The notes: a model not told the origin generated them from the sequence alone. A DNA stretch of 64,000 nt from Nitratireductor alexandrii (GCF_004000215.1 NZ_RBVY01000003.1:292970-356969); one strand, 5' to 3'; shown: positions 18,025 to 27,949, numbered from the stretch's first letter. A program made the numbers and translations.

Positions 18025-19130
18025 GCCTTGGCCCCGCGCTTGCCGGCCCCGATCAGCGGGGCGGCGGACATGTCGAGCGGCCAGCGCGAGCGGGGCGCCT
18101 GGATCATCGCATCGTCCTGCGGCGGCAATCCTGCCCGCAGGCGCTCGATGCCCGCCCAGGCGATCATCGCCGCGTTGTCGGTGCACAACTCCGCCGGCGG
18201 CGCCAGAAATCCGAACCCGTGATCGCGACACAGCCTTTCCAGCGCGGCGCGGATCGCCCGGTTGGCGGCCACGCCGCCGGCCACCACCAGCACCGGCGCC
18301 GCCGCCTCGGCGAATACAGCGCGAAAACGCAAAAGGCTGCGCGCAACGCGGTCCTCCAGCGTCTCCACGATCGCGCTTTGGAAGGACGCGGCGATGTCGG
18401 CCACATCCTGCCGGCTCAGCGGTGCGATCGCGCCCGCCGCCTGGCGCACGGCCGTCTTCAGCCCGGAGAAGGAAAAATCGAGCCGCGCCTCGCCTTTGAG
18501 CGGGCGCGGCAGATCGAAGCGGGCGGGATCGCCGCTTGCAGCGACATGTTCCACACTCGGTCCGCCCGGATAGGGCAGGCCCAACAGCTTCGCCGTCTTG
18601 TCGAACGCCTCGCCGAGCGCGTCGTCGATGGTCGAGGCCCATCGCTCGTAGGATCCCGACCCCTTGACCAGCACGATCTGGGTGTGGCCGCCCGAAACCA
18701 GCAACATCAGATAGGGAAAGGCGACCGGCGCCATCAGCCGCGCCGACAGCGCATGCCCCTCCAGATGGTTGATGGCGATCAGCGGCTTGCTTGTCGCAGC
18801 CGCCAGCGCCTTGGCCGTCATCAGCCCGACCAGAAGCCCGCCGATCAGGCCAGGTCCGGCGGTCACCGCGATCGCGTCGACGTCCGACAGGCGCGTATCA
18901 GCTTCGGCAAGCGCCGCCGCAACGACACCGTCTAGTCCCTCGACATGGGCGCGCGCCGCGATCTCGGGCACCACGCCGCCGAACGCGGCATGTTCGGCGA
19001 TCTGGCTGAGTACGACGTTGGAGCAAATCCGGGGCGGCCGCCCCGGCTGCGATTCCACCACCGCCGCCGCCGTTTCGTCGCAACTTGTCTCGATGCCGAG
19101 AACGCGAATGTCGGCGTGATCGGGCCGCAT
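18021..19130 (-). CDS. tsaD: tRNA N6-adenosine threonylcarbamoyltransferase TsaD
   Basis: Transfers the threonylcarbamoyl group to A37 of ANN-decoding tRNAs (t6A). The family opening [16 protein letters not shown], the metal-binding NHLEGH (His122 and His126), [24 protein letters not shown] and YPGGPSVE are present, along with [13 protein letters not shown] and CTDNAAMIA. The 369-aa length is usual for alphaproteobacteria. ATG 19130 is chosen because [14 protein letters not shown] starts just before the conserved strand; another ATG lies 15 codons upstream. It is first in a five-gene operon and divergent from hemC. Confidence 0.95.
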   Translation of the reverse strand: MRPDHADIRVLGIETSCDETAAAVVESQPGRPPRICSNVVLSQIAEHAAFGGVVPEIAARAHVEGLDGVVAAALAEADTRLSDVDAIAVTAGPGLIGGLLVGLMTAKALAAATSKPLIAINHLEGHALSARLMAPVAFPYLMLLVSGGHTQIVLVKGSGSYERWASTIDDALGEAFDKTAKLLGLPYPGGPSVEHVAASGDPARFDLPRPLKGEARLDFSFSGLKTAVRQAAGAIAPLSRQDVADIAASFQSAIVETLEDRVARSLLRFRAVFAEAAAPVLVVAGGVAANRAIRAALERLCRDHGFGFLAPPAELCTDNAAMIAWAGIERLRAGLPPQDDAMIQAPRSRWPLDMSAAPLIGAGKRGAKA

Positions 19131-19216
19131 GATTGCCGTATGGTCCTTTCCTCGGGTAGGAAGGCCGCCAATCACAACCCTCCGTCACGGGCGGGGGTTA
19201 GCACGGACTTTGAGAC

Positions 19217-20146
19217 ATGCAAACTGGCCAGATCAGGATCGGAACTCGGGGAAGCGCGCTCGCCTTGGCGCAGGCGCGCGAGACACGCGCCCGGCTGATG
19301 GCCGCGCACGGCCTTCCCGAGGACGCCTTCGCCATCGAGGTGATCACCACCAGCGGCGACCGCATCCAGGATCGGCCGTTGTCGGAAGCCGGCGGCAAGG
19401 GGCTGTTCACCAAGGAAATCGAGCAGGCGCTGCTGGACGGCGCCATCGATCTGGCCGTGCATTCGTCCAAGGACATGCCCACCCTGCTGCCCGATGGCCT
19501 GATTCTCGGCGCGTTCCTGGAACGCGAGGATGTGCGCGATGCCCTGATCGGCGGCACCGCGCCGACCCTCGAAGCGTTGAGCGACGGCGCGACGGTCGGC
19601 TCGTCCTCGCTGCGGCGCCAGGCGCTGATCCGCAGGTTGCGGCCCGACATTTCCGTCGTGATGTTTCGCGGCAACGTCCAGACCCGGCTGAAGAAACTCG
19701 CCGACGGCCAGGTCGACGCCACCCTGCTCGCCTATGCCGGCCTGCGCCGGCTCGGCATGGCCGATATCGTCACCGAGCTGTTGCCGGTCGACAGGTTTCC
19801 GCCCGCACCGGGTCAGGGCGCAATCTGCATAGAACACCGTCAGGACGACCGGCGCATCGAGGCCCTGCTGCAGCCGATCCATCATCAGGAAACCGGCCAG
19901 GCGCTCGCCTGCGAACGCGCTTTCCTGGCCGCGCTCGACGGCTCCTGCCGCACACCGATCGCCGGGCACGCCGTGATCGAAGCCGGCGCGGTGCGGTTTC
20001 ACGGGCTCATTCTGACGCCGGACGGCACCGAAGCCCACGAGGTTTCCGGCGCCGGTCCGCTCGCGCGGGCTGCCGATATCGGTCGCGACGCCGGCGAACG
20101 GGTGCGCGCCCGCGCCGGCACGCGCTTTTTCGAAAGCTGGAGCTGA
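19217..20146 (+). CDS. hemC: Hydroxymethylbilane synthase (porphobilinogen deaminase)
   Basis: Condenses four porphobilinogens into hydroxymethylbilane. It begins [16 protein letters not shown]. It has [12 protein letters not shown] (catalytic Asp), SSLRRQAL and FRGNVQTRL. The dipyrromethane cofactor attaches to Cys244 in [13 protein letters not shown], equivalent to Cys242 of the E. coli enzyme. The 309-aa length is normal. hemD follows after 4 bp, and mic60 and hemY continue the same strand. Confidence 0.97.
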   Translation: MQTGQIRIGTRGSALALAQARETRARLMAAHGLPEDAFAIEVITTSGDRIQDRPLSEAGGKGLFTKEIEQALLDGAIDLAVHSSKDMPTLLPDGLILGAFLEREDVRDALIGGTAPTLEALSDGATVGSSSLRRQALIRRLRPDISVVMFRGNVQTRLKKLADGQVDATLLAYAGLRRLGMADIVTELLPVDRFPPAPGQGAICIEHRQDDRRIEALLQPIHHQETGQALACERAFLAALDGSCRTPIAGHAVIEAGAVRFHGLILTPDGTEAHEVSGAGPLARAADIGRDAGERVRARAGTRFFESWS

Positions 20147-20150
20147 CCCA

Positions 20151-20867
20151 ATGGCCCGCGTGCTGGTGACGCGGCCCGAGCCGGACGCAAGCACGACGGC
20201 CGCCACCCTTCGTCGGCGCGGCCATGTGCCGCTCGTCCTGCCGCTGAGCGCGGTTGGCGGGATCGAGGCCGACTGGCCCCAGGCCGACACTGTCGACGTG
20301 GTCGCCGTGACCAGCGCCAACGCGTTGCGCCACGCATCCCCGGCCCGGCTCGAAGCGCTGCTCGACCTGCCGTGCCATTGCGTCGGCGAACGCACGGCCG
20401 CGGCCGCGCGCCGGGCCGGGTTTTCGCATGTCGACACCGCCAACGGCTACGGGCAAAACATGGCCCGGCGCATGGCCGCGCGCTACGTATCCGGCACGCG
20501 GGTGCTTTATCTGTGCGGCCGGGTCCGCCATGGCGCCTTCGAACAGGGGCTCGCCGCCGCCGGCCTGGAATGCACGCCCGTGGAGACCTATGAGACGGTT
20601 TTTCCGGCACCCGACACGGCCGCTGTGCAAAGAGTCTGCGCCGACGGCCCACCCGACGTCGCGCTCGCCTATTCCGCGCGCGGCGCCGATGCACTCGCCG
20701 CCCTGGCGGAACGGCCCGGGATAGCGCCTTTGTTGAGCGCCATGCGGGTGGCGTGCCTGTCGCCGGCGGTAGCCGAGCGGCTGGCCGGCAAAGGCGCCTG
20801 GCCGATCCTCGTCAGCCCCACGCCCGAGGAAGCGAGCCTGCTGGACCTGCTGGACAGCCTGCCCTAG
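20151..20867 (+). CDS. hemD: Uroporphyrinogen-III synthase
   Basis: Closes and inverts ring D of hydroxymethylbilane to make uroporphyrinogen III. Sequence conservation in this family is low. The call rests on RVLVTRPEPDASTTAATLRRRGH at the start (as two segments), VVAVTSANALRH, CVGERTAAAARRAGF, YLCGRVRHG and VETYETVF, with 238 aa overall, and above all on its position 4 bp after hemC. The two-lobed layout of the family is visible as a repeat of the strand-helix pattern. Confidence 0.92.
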   Translation: MARVLVTRPEPDASTTAATLRRRGHVPLVLPLSAVGGIEADWPQADTVDVVAVTSANALRHASPARLEALLDLPCHCVGERTAAAARRAGFSHVDTANGYGQNMARRMAARYVSGTRVLYLCGRVRHGAFEQGLAAAGLECTPVETYETVFPAPDTAAVQRVCADGPPDVALAYSARGADALAALAERPGIAPLLSAMRVACLSPAVAERLAGKGAWPILVSPTPEEASLLDLLDSLP

Positions 20868-20971
20868 GTCCGATCGACGCAAAAGGACTACACAAGGTCA
20901 TGCTGCACGTGCGAATGTAGCGGATGATCACGGTCAACCCGACCGGAAACGCAAAGCTTGCGGAGCAAGGA

Positions 20972-22537
20972 ATGGTGAAACCGCCCAAAATCCGGCATTC
21001 GAAGGGGCGTCGCGATCCCGTGACAATTGACCTGGAGCCGGACGACGTGAAGCGCGACGGCCAGGGCGCGGCCAAGGACACCAAGGCCGGTGCGGCGGCG
21101 TCAGCCGGAAAAACCGCCGCCGACAAAACCGGCAACGACGCCGCGTCGAAGGGCGCCGCGACGCCCGTGGGGAGCGAAAGCGCCAAAACCGCCGATGACA
21201 AGACCGCCCCTCTCAAGCCCGACGACGCCGGCAAGAGCGCCGCACAGGAAAAGACGGCCGCCAAAATCGGCGAGGGCGTAACGCGCGACCCTAAATCCAT
21301 CACGCCCGACAAGGGCGCAGCCGGTGCCACGACCGCCGGCAAGACCGGCGAGGCACGCGCGTTCGGCCGCGACGGCACCGCCACGGCGAAACCGGCATCG
21401 AACGGCGATGCGAAGCCCCCGCCATCGAAATCCGGCGAGAAATCGAAAGGGCGCGGCAGCCTGTCCCTGATCGCCGCCGGGCTGATCGGCGGTGTGGTCG
21501 TCCTCGCCGGCGCCGGCGGCCTGCAATATGCCGGCTTGCTGCCGGCACCGGGCGCGGCCCAGCCCGAAGATGGCGGCCTCGACACGATCCGCGCCGAGCT
21601 CGCAGCCTTGCGGGAAAAGGTCGAAGCCGGCACCGGGCAAGACCAGGGCGCGTCCGCCGAAGCGGTCGCGGCGGCCGAAGCGCGGATCGATGAGCTTTCC
21701 GGACGGTTGCAGACACTTGGCGAACAGGTCGCCACCATGCAGTCCTCGATCGCCGCAGGCGGCGCCGGCGAGGAGGCCGCCTTGCAGACGCTCGACACGC
21801 GGCTGAAGGCGCTGGAGGAAACCGTGGCCGGCTTGGCGCAAGGGGCCGGCACGGACCAACCGCCGCAACTCGATGCGCTGAACGATCGGATCGCGGCCCT
21901 CGATGCCGCATTGGCGAAAGCGAACGAGGCCGTGGCCAGCGCGGCGGCGGGCGGAGTCGCGAACGCCGAAAAGCTCGCCGCCATCGAAACCGAGATCGCG
22001 GCGCTAGCGGAACGGGTCGACGCGCAGGCGGCCAACCCGAAGTTCGCGCTGGCGATCGCCGCTGCCGGGCTCAAATCGGCCATCGACCGCGGCGTGCCGT
22101 TCATGACCGAATTGGAAACCTACGCCGCCATCGCCCCCGACACACCCGAAATCGCCGCGCTGCGCGCGCTGGCCGCCACCGGCGTGCCGACGCGCGCCCA
22201 GATCGAGCGGGAACTGGGCGACGCCGCCAATCGCATGGTCGCGGCCGCCGCGCCGGCCGATGCCGATGCGGGGTTTTTCGAGCGGCTTCTGGCGAGCCTG
22301 CAATCGCTGGTCAAGGTACGGCCGATCGGCGAGGTTGAAGGCGAGGGCGCCGGCCCGACGGTCGCGCGCCTGGAAAGCGCGATCCGTGCCGGCGACTATG
22401 AAAAGGCGCTCGCCGAATTCGCCACCCTGCCCGATCCGGTCAAGGCCGCGGGCGCGGACTTCATCGCCAAGGTCGAAGCGCGGCAGACCGCCGACACCTT
22501 GGTCGAAAAGGCGCTGTCGGGCGCGCTCAGGGCCTGA
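20972..22537 (+). CDS. mic60: Alphaproteobacterial Mic60 (mitofilin) homologue
   Basis: Inner-membrane protein related to mitochondrial Mic60, which shapes cristae junctions. In alphaproteobacteria it is linked to intracytoplasmic membranes and envelope contact sites. Layout: a low-complexity Ala/Lys/Asp-rich N-terminal region, one transmembrane helix at about residues 164-185 (LIAAGLIGGVVVLAGAGGLQ), a long Ala/Glu coiled coil, and a C-terminal mitofilin signature (VKVRPIGEVEGEG ... ARLESAIRAGDYEKALAEF). ATG 20972 has GGAG 9 bases upstream. An earlier ATG at 20924 is possible. It sits between hemD and hemY, the usual genomic place of bacterial mic60. Confidence 0.88.
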   Translation: MVKPPKIRHSKGRRDPVTIDLEPDDVKRDGQGAAKDTKAGAAASAGKTAADKTGNDAASKGAATPVGSESAKTADDKTAPLKPDDAGKSAAQEKTAAKIGEGVTRDPKSITPDKGAAGATTAGKTGEARAFGRDGTATAKPASNGDAKPPPSKSGEKSKGRGSLSLIAAGLIGGVVVLAGAGGLQYAGLLPAPGAAQPEDGGLDTIRAELAALREKVEAGTGQDQGASAEAVAAAEARIDELSGRLQTLGEQVATMQSSIAAGGAGEEAALQTLDTRLKALEETVAGLAQGAGTDQPPQLDALNDRIAALDAALAKANEAVASAAAGGVANAEKLAAIETEIAALAERVDAQAANPKFALAIAAAGLKSAIDRGVPFMTELETYAAIAPDTPEIAALRALAATGVPTRAQIERELGDAANRMVAAAAPADADAGFFERLLASLQSLVKVRPIGEVEGEGAGPTVARLESAIRAGDYEKALAEFATLPDPVKAAGADFIAKVEARQTADTLVEKALSGALRA

Positions 22538-22552
22538 GCGGAGGCATAGTCG

Positions 22553-24229
22553 ATGATCCGTATTCTCCTCTTCCTGCTCGTCGTCTTCGCGCTCGGCCTC
22601 GGCTTCTCGTGGCTGGCCGAGCGTCCCGGCGAGCTTGTGGTGACATTCGCCGGTTATCAATATGAAGTCTCGCTGATGGTCGCCGCGATCATCGTCACCG
22701 CGCTGGTGGCCGCGGTGATGATCCTGTGGTGGCTCCTGAAGGCAATCTGGACCAGCCCGCAGACGGTGGCGCGCTATTTTCGCGTCCGGCGCCGCGACCG
22801 CGGCTATCAGGCCCTGTCGACCGGCATGATCGCCGCCGGCGCGGGCGATGCCGGGCTGGCGCGCACGAAGAAGCGCGAGGCGATGAAACTGATCAGCGCC
22901 CACCAGGAGCCGCTGATACACCTGCTCGACGCCCAGGCCTCGCTGCTGGAAGGCAATCACGAGGATGCGCGCCGCAAGTTCGAGGCCATGCTGGACGATC
23001 CCGAGATGCGCATACTCGGTTTGCGCGGGCTTTATCTGGAGGCGCAGCGGCTCGGCGACCGGGAGGCCGCGCAGCATTATGCCGGCCGCGCGGCCGAGAT
23101 CGCTCCGCAGCTCGGCTGGGCTTCCAATGCCGCGCTCGAGGCGCGCACGGCGGCCGGCGACTGGGACGGCGCGCTGGGGATCCTGGAAGCGCGCCGGTCG
23201 ACGAAGCAGATCGAGGCCGACGAGGCCAAGCGCAAACGCGCCGTGCTTTTGACCGCCAAGGCAATGGACGTGCTCGACCGCGACCCGCTCGCGGCCAAGA
23301 ACGCCGCCCTCGAGGCCAACCGGCTCGCGCCCGACCTGGTGCCGGCGGCCGTCATCGCCGCCAAGGCGCTGTTTCGCCAGGACGATCTGCGCAAGGGCTC
23401 CAAGGTGCTGGAAACCGCTTGGCGCAAAACCGCCCATCCCGACATCGCCGCGACCTATGTCTACGCCCGACACGGCGATTCGGTCATGGACCGGCTCGTG
23501 CGGGCCAAGAAACTGCGTTCACAACGCCAGAACAATGCCGAATCCTCTCTGACCGTCGCCCGAGCCGCCCTGGAGGCGGGCGAACTCGACCTCGCCCGAG
23601 AGACGGCCGAGGAAGCCATGCGCATCGAACCGCGCGAGGCCGTGTTCCTGCTGCTCGCCGATATCGAGGAAGCCCAGACCGGCGACGAGGGCCGTATTCG
23701 CCAATGGCTGGCGCGCGCGGTGCGTGCGCCGCGCGATCCCGCCTGGGTGGCCGACGGGGTGGTCTCGGAACGCTGGGCGCCGGTTTCGCCGGTCACCGGA
23801 AAGCTCGACATGTTCGAATGGCGGCCGCCGGTGGAAAAGACCTCCGACCTGCTGGAACAGGAAAGACAGGCCGAAGACGAGCTACGCAAGCCTTTGTTGA
23901 CCGCCCCGGTCGCGCCGGCGCCGGTCGCGGAACCAGAAAACGCCGCCGCCGGGAATGGCGAGGCGATCGAGGAGGCTGAGCTGGTGGCCGCGACACCGGC
24001 AAGCGAAGCGCCGCCACGGGCCGACAAGACCGACAACGAGGCCGACGAAACCGCGAAAGCCGACCCGTCCGAAGTAGCACCCGCGCCGCCCCCGCCGCAC
24101 GCCGCCGCCAATGACGACGCCTGGTCGCAGGAACCCGACGGCGACGGCAGGCCGCAGCCCGACGACCCCGGCGTCGATCCCGAGGACGCCGACGAGGATG
24201 CGCGCTCGAAGCGGTTCAAGCTGTTTTGA
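22553..24229 (+). CDS. hemY: HemY N-terminal domain protein
   Basis: Membrane-anchored TPR-like protein of the HemY (proteobacterial, COG3898) family found at the end of hemCD operons; its exact role in haem synthesis is unknown. It has two N-terminal transmembrane helices (LLFLLVVFALGLGFSWLA and a second near residues 43-65) with the family motif FAGYQYEVSLM between them. A helical-repeat body follows (LLEGNHEDARRKFEAML, AALEAGELDLARETAEEAM) and then the WVADGVVSERWAPVSPVTG motif. The C-terminal ~120 residues are Ala/Pro/Asp-rich and probably disordered. The 558-aa length is long because of this tail. Confidence 0.93.
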   Translation: MIRILLFLLVVFALGLGFSWLAERPGELVVTFAGYQYEVSLMVAAIIVTALVAAVMILWWLLKAIWTSPQTVARYFRVRRRDRGYQALSTGMIAAGAGDAGLARTKKREAMKLISAHQEPLIHLLDAQASLLEGNHEDARRKFEAMLDDPEMRILGLRGLYLEAQRLGDREAAQHYAGRAAEIAPQLGWASNAALEARTAAGDWDGALGILEARRSTKQIEADEAKRKRAVLLTAKAMDVLDRDPLAAKNAALEANRLAPDLVPAAVIAAKALFRQDDLRKGSKVLETAWRKTAHPDIAATYVYARHGDSVMDRLVRAKKLRSQRQNNAESSLTVARAALEAGELDLARETAEEAMRIEPREAVFLLLADIEEAQTGDEGRIRQWLARAVRAPRDPAWVADGVVSERWAPVSPVTGKLDMFEWRPPVEKTSDLLEQERQAEDELRKPLLTAPVAPAPVAEPENAAAGNGEAIEEAELVAATPASEAPPRADKTDNEADETAKADPSEVAPAPPPPHAAANDDAWSQEPDGDGRPQPDDPGVDPEDADEDARSKRFKLF

Positions 24230-24383
24230 CCGTGCCCGATCGAAACGTCTCGACCGCCGTCGCGGCAAGGTCGCCACGTCTTTTGGCCCCGCATCGCGGA
24301 CGCCTGCGCCAAGCGGGAGCCGCGGTCGGCCGGGCCGGCGCGGCTTGTGCCGCACCCACCCTGTTCGCGAACCGGAGATTTAT

Positions 24384-24863
24384 ATGTTCGACCGGCTGAT
24401 TTCATTTCTGCAGCAATTGCCCGGTGCGACCGCGGACGAGACCGATGCGGATCGCGACGATCCGCGTATGGCCGCGACCGCGCTCCTCATTCACCTGATG
24501 GATGCCGACGGGGTGCGTCTCGATGCCGAACGCGCCAAGCTCTCCGAGGCGCTGAACCGGGCCTACGGCCTCACCGGTCGCGACCGCGACGCCTTCATCG
24601 CCCGTGCGGAAAAGGTCGAGCGCGAATCGGTCGACCTCTACGCCTTCACCAGCGTCTTGAAACGCAATCTGGACGAACAGGCCCGCATCGAATTCATCGG
24701 CATCATGTGGGAGATGGTGTTCGCCGACGGCGAACTCAGCGAACTGGAGGACAATATCGTCTGGCGCGTCGCCGAGCTGATCGGCGTCGAGCGCCGTGAC
24801 CGGATCGCGATGCGCCAGCGCGCCGATCCGCAAAAATCCGTGGATCAGGCCGACAATGACTGA
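24384..24863 (+). CDS. TerB-family (tellurite-resistance-like) protein
   Basis: A 159-aa helical protein of the TerB/COG4103 group, which occurs after hemY in many rhizobia. It has two similar metal-site-like helices, AATALLIHLMDADGVRLDAER and GIMWEMVFADGELSELEDN, each with an ADG-type turn. ATG 24384 has GGAG 6-9 bases upstream. Despite the TerB name nothing here indicates tellurite resistance; the biochemical role is unknown. It overlaps the next gene by 8 bp. Confidence 0.85.
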   Translation: MFDRLISFLQQLPGATADETDADRDDPRMAATALLIHLMDADGVRLDAERAKLSEALNRAYGLTGRDRDAFIARAEKVERESVDLYAFTSVLKRNLDEQARIEFIGIMWEMVFADGELSELEDNIVWRVAELIGVERRDRIAMRQRADPQKSVDQADND

Positions 24864-25611
24864 CGGCACGGCGCGACACCGGCGCACGGACGCGGACAGG
24901 CCAAGAATCCTGATCGTGATGCATCAGGAAATGTCGAGCCCGGGCCGTGTCGGCCACCTGCTTCTGGAAGCCGGTTTCGAGCTCGACGAGCGCCGTCCTC
25001 CGCTTGGCGATCCGCTGCCCGAAACGCTCGCCGATCATGCCGGCGCGGTGATATTCGGCGGACCGATGAGCGCCAACGATACCGACGAGTTCGTGCGCCG
25101 CGAGACCGAGTGGCTGAAAGTGCCGCTGAAGGAGAACAAGCCGTTTCTCGGCATCTGTCTCGGGGCGCAGATGCTGGTCAACCATCTCGGCGGTCGGGTC
25201 GAGGGCCACCAGGCGGGACTGGTCGAGATCGGCTGGTATCCGCTGCAGCCCACCGAGGCCGGCCGCGAACTGATGGCGTGGCCGGAGATGGTCTATCAGT
25301 TTCACCGCGAGGGGTTTTCGCTGCCGCGCGACGCGACCCTGCTGGCGACGGCCGAAACCTACCCCAACCAGGCCTTTCGCTATGGCGAAAACGCCTGGGG
25401 CGTCCAGTTCCACGCCGAACTGACCCGCATCATGATGCAGCGCTGGGTGGTGCGCGGCGCGCATCGGTTTTCCCTGCCCGGTGCCCAGCAGGGCCGCGAC
25501 CATCTCGGCGGCCGGCTGATCTGGGACATGCATCTCAAGCGTTGGCTGATCGAGTTCCTTGATCTGATCTTCCACAGTCCACGACTCCATCCCAACGATC
25601 GGCTCGACTGA
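24856..25611 (+). CDS. Class I glutamine amidotransferase domain protein
   Basis: A 251-aa stand-alone GATase1 domain (GMP-synthase-like amidotransferase family). The nucleophile elbow is FLGICLGAQML with Cys101. The His/Glu of the triad are in VQFHAE (His186, Glu188). VIFGGPMSAND is the oxyanion strand. ATG 24856 overlaps the previous stop. No synthase partner is adjacent, so it may act on a small glutamyl compound, as some members hydrolyse gamma-glutamyl bonds; the substrate is not known. Confidence 0.88.
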   Translation: MTDGTARHRRTDADRPRILIVMHQEMSSPGRVGHLLLEAGFELDERRPPLGDPLPETLADHAGAVIFGGPMSANDTDEFVRRETEWLKVPLKENKPFLGICLGAQMLVNHLGGRVEGHQAGLVEIGWYPLQPTEAGRELMAWPEMVYQFHREGFSLPRDATLLATAETYPNQAFRYGENAWGVQFHAELTRIMMQRWVVRGAHRFSLPGAQQGRDHLGGRLIWDMHLKRWLIEFLDLIFHSPRLHPNDRLD

Positions 25612-25709
25612 AGCGCGGCACCGTCCCGATGGACCTGACGCCCACCACGGCACCCCGCGCGCCGGCGGAAACCTGATCGATCATTGCGGATTCGGGAAAA
25701 ATTCGCCGC

Positions 25710-25785
<76 letters not shown>

Positions 25786-25962
25786 GTCCAGCGGATGGCG
25801 GCATTTACTGGCCATGGACCGGCGCTGTCAAGCAGCACGAGGGGCGGGCTTGCCCGATCGCGCCGGCATCGCGGAAAAGGCCTTGCCCCGCGCCACACCA
25901 TCGGCGGACTTGCCGCCGGGCCGGTCAATGGCTACATCTCGCGAAACCGATTGGAGACCGGC

Positions 25963-26253
25963 ATGCTCGCGCTTATCCAGACCATCGTGCTCGCCATCGA
26001 CATCTACTGGTGGCTGATCATCGCGTCGGCGATCTTTTCCTGGCTGTTCGCCTTCAACGTGATCAACGGGCGCAACCAGTTCGTCGCGACCATCGGCGAT
26101 TTCCTCTACCGGGTCACCGAACCCGCGCTGCGACCGATCCGACGCGTCATGCCCGATCTCGGCGGCATCGACATTTCGCCGATCATCCTGCTTCTGGCGC
26201 TGTTTTTCCTGCGCCAGTTCATCCTCACCACCATAGCACCGGCGCTGATCTAA
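25963..26253 (+). CDS. yggT: YggT family membrane protein
   Basis: A 96-aa protein with two transmembrane segments ([20 protein letters not shown] and [18 protein letters not shown]) separated by the family motif [18 protein letters not shown]. YggT proteins are linked to envelope or osmotic functions and often lie beside yggU, as here. ATG 25963 has GGAG 6-9 bases upstream. The gene is followed after 4 bp by the DUF167 gene, so the two form an operon. Confidence 0.92.
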   Translation: MLALIQTIVLAIDIYWWLIIASAIFSWLFAFNVINGRNQFVATIGDFLYRVTEPALRPIRRVMPDLGGIDISPIILLLALFFLRQFILTTIAPALI

Positions 26254-26257
26254 CCCG

Positions 26258-26569
26258 GTGGCCCCGGACTTTTTCCGCGCGAGCGGCGAAACGATCGAGC
26301 TTGTCGTCCGGCTGACGCCGCGCAGCGGCATGGATGCGCTCGACGGTATCGGTCGCGACGACGCCGGCCGCGCTTTCCTGAAGGCGCGCGTCCGTGCCGT
26401 GCCGGAAAAGGGTGCCGCCAACGCGGCGCTGGAAAGACTGCTCGCCAAACGGCTCGGTGTCGCGCCCAGCCGCATCGACATCGTCGCAGGCGCGACCGCG
26501 CGGCTGAAGACCGTGCGTATCGCCGGAGCTGGCGCCGACCTGCTTGACGCGCTGCGCGCCCTCGGCTGA
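26258..26569 (+). CDS. yggU: DUF167 (YggU) family protein
   Basis: A 103-aa DUF167 domain. It starts at GTG 26258, 4 bp after yggT. The family core is VRLTPRSGMDALDGI, LKARVRAVPEKGAANAAL and LAKRLGVAPSRIDIVAGATARLKTVRI. The yggT-yggU pairing supports the call. Function is unknown. Confidence 0.92.
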   Translation: MAPDFFRASGETIELVVRLTPRSGMDALDGIGRDDAGRAFLKARVRAVPEKGAANAALERLLAKRLGVAPSRIDIVAGATARLKTVRIAGAGADLLDALRALG

Positions 26570-26654
26570 GCGTCGGGGCACGGCTTGGCGAAAGCCGCTT
26601 TTGCTTCCGCGGCAATATGTTTAGATTGCTTCACCACAGGCGGAGGAACCAAGA

Positions 26655-27281
26655 ATGCGCCTATCCGCAAGCCCCCTATTATTGCCGGCGGTCGCCAGCG
26701 CGGCCTTGGCGATCGCCTCGCAGGCCGGCGCGCAGGACATAACCAGCGCCTATACCGACCTTGCCGCCGACAAGACCTGCACGACCTACGCCGCCGCTGA
26801 CCCGAACGAAGGCGGCGACTGGGCCAATCTGGTCTGCGACGGTTATCGCGGCTACCCGGTTTTCCTGTTTTACGGCGACGCGCGCGAATCGCTGTTTTAC
26901 GGTTTTCCGCCGGCCGGCGACCTGGCGCCGGTCTGGGAAAGTTTTGGCCCCTTCAATTCCACCGGGCCGAAGATCGAATGGCGGCTGGAGCGCAAGGGCG
27001 AACGCACCGTGCCGTTCGCCACCATTCATCGCTGGTTTGTCAGCGATCCCTATGACGAGACCCAGAACATCGAGGTGCTGGTGGTCGAGAAGGTCGGCCA
27101 GCCGCATGAGCGCGACGGCTGCGCCGTGGGTTACGTCGTGGCGAGCGGCAATCCGAATGCCAACGAAAAGGCGCGCACCATCGCCGACATGCAGGCGCGG
27201 GAGTTCGCCTGCGGCGCCGACCAGCCGGTTATCGACCAGGGCAGCGTCCCGGTACCGCCCTTCCGCCGGGCGGAGAACTGA
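26655..27281 (+). CDS. Exported hypothetical protein
   Basis: A 208-aa protein with a clear signal peptide (MRLSASPLLLPAVASAALAI, cleavage near QAGA-Q) and GGAGGAACC before the ATG. The mature part has Cys residues in DKTCTTYAA, NLVCDGYRG, RDGCAVGYV and EFACGAD, four in all, suggesting two disulfides in the periplasm. WRLERKGERTVPFATIHRW and VLVVEKVGQ are the most ordered segments. I do not recognise a named domain. It is followed by repeat copy 3. Confidence 0.75.
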   Translation: MRLSASPLLLPAVASAALAIASQAGAQDITSAYTDLAADKTCTTYAAADPNEGGDWANLVCDGYRGYPVFLFYGDARESLFYGFPPAGDLAPVWESFGPFNSTGPKIEWRLERKGERTVPFATIHRWFVSDPYDETQNIEVLVVEKVGQPHERDGCAVGYVVASGNPNANEKARTIADMQAREFACGADQPVIDQGSVPVPPFRRAEN

Positions 27282-27302
27282 GCGGTCGCAGGAGGCGGGC
27301 CT

Positions 27303-27406
27303 ATAGCGTTTCTAGGCGGAGTGGAAGCCGGTTCGCCGCTCAAAAACGCGTTAAAACAATAAGTTAGAGCCGGTCTGCGAATCCGTGAAAAGCAGAACGG
27401 CTCTAG
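27303..27406 (+). repeat. RIME-like intergenic repeat, copy 3
   Basis: Third copy. The outer ends TAGCG and CTCTAG are retained, the left dyad has one mismatch (GGCGGA...TTCGCC), and the right hairpin GAGCCGGTCTGC...GCAGAACGGCTC is intact. It lies between the exported hypothetical gene (+) and ppa (-), which converge, 16 bp from the end of ppa. Confidence 0.88.
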
Positions 27407-27421
27407 ACTTTTTGCGAACGG

Positions 27422-27949
27422 TCAGCCGCGCGCCCGCTCGATCGCTTCCATGATCATCTTCTTGGCGAATGCCGCATCGTGCCAGCCGCCGATCTTGACC
27501 CATTTGCCGGGTTCCAGATCCTTGTAGTGCTCGAAGAAATGCTCGACCTGCTTCAGCGTGATGTCCGGCAGGTCGGTATAGTCGGTCACGTCTTCGTAAC
27601 GGCGCGTCAGGTGCGGCGAAGGCACCGCGATCACCTTTTCGTCGAGGCCGGCATTGTCTTCCATGATCAGGACGCCGATCGGGCGCACATTGATCAGGCA
27701 GCCGGGAATGAGCTGGCGCGTGTTGCAAACCAAGACGTCGATCGGGTCGCCGTCGCCCGACAGCGTATGCGGCACGAAGCCGTAATTGCCCGGATAGGTC
27801 ATCGGCGTGTAGAGGAATCGGTCGACGACGAGCGTGCCGGCCTCCTTGTCGAGCTCGTATTTGATCGGCTGGCCGCCGACGGGGACCTCGATCACGACAT
27901 TCACGTCGTCGGGTGGGTTGTTTCCAATCGAGATGGCATCGATACGCAT
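27422..27949 (-). CDS. ppa: Inorganic pyrophosphatase (family I)
   Basis: Hydrolyses pyrophosphate, pulling biosynthetic reactions forward. The 175-aa length is exact for bacterial family I. Active-site segments are [37 protein letters not shown] (metal-binding aspartates) and [14 protein letters not shown], with [16 protein letters not shown] near the end. ATG 27949 begins [19 protein letters not shown]. It stands alone on the minus strand. Confidence 0.97.
   Translation of the reverse strand: MRIDAISIGNNPPDDVNVVIEVPVGGQPIKYELDKEAGTLVVDRFLYTPMTYPGNYGFVPHTLSGDGDPIDVLVCNTRQLIPGCLINVRPIGVLIMEDNAGLDEKVIAVPSPHLTRRYEDVTDYTDLPDITLKQVEHFFEHYKDLEPGKWVKIGGWHDAAFAKKMIMEAIERARG

Noticed and set aside
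24384-24863. A tellurite-resistance determinant
   Set aside because: Only a TerB-like fold is present, without terA, terC, terD or terE; the position after hemY is the ordinary alphaproteobacterial one.
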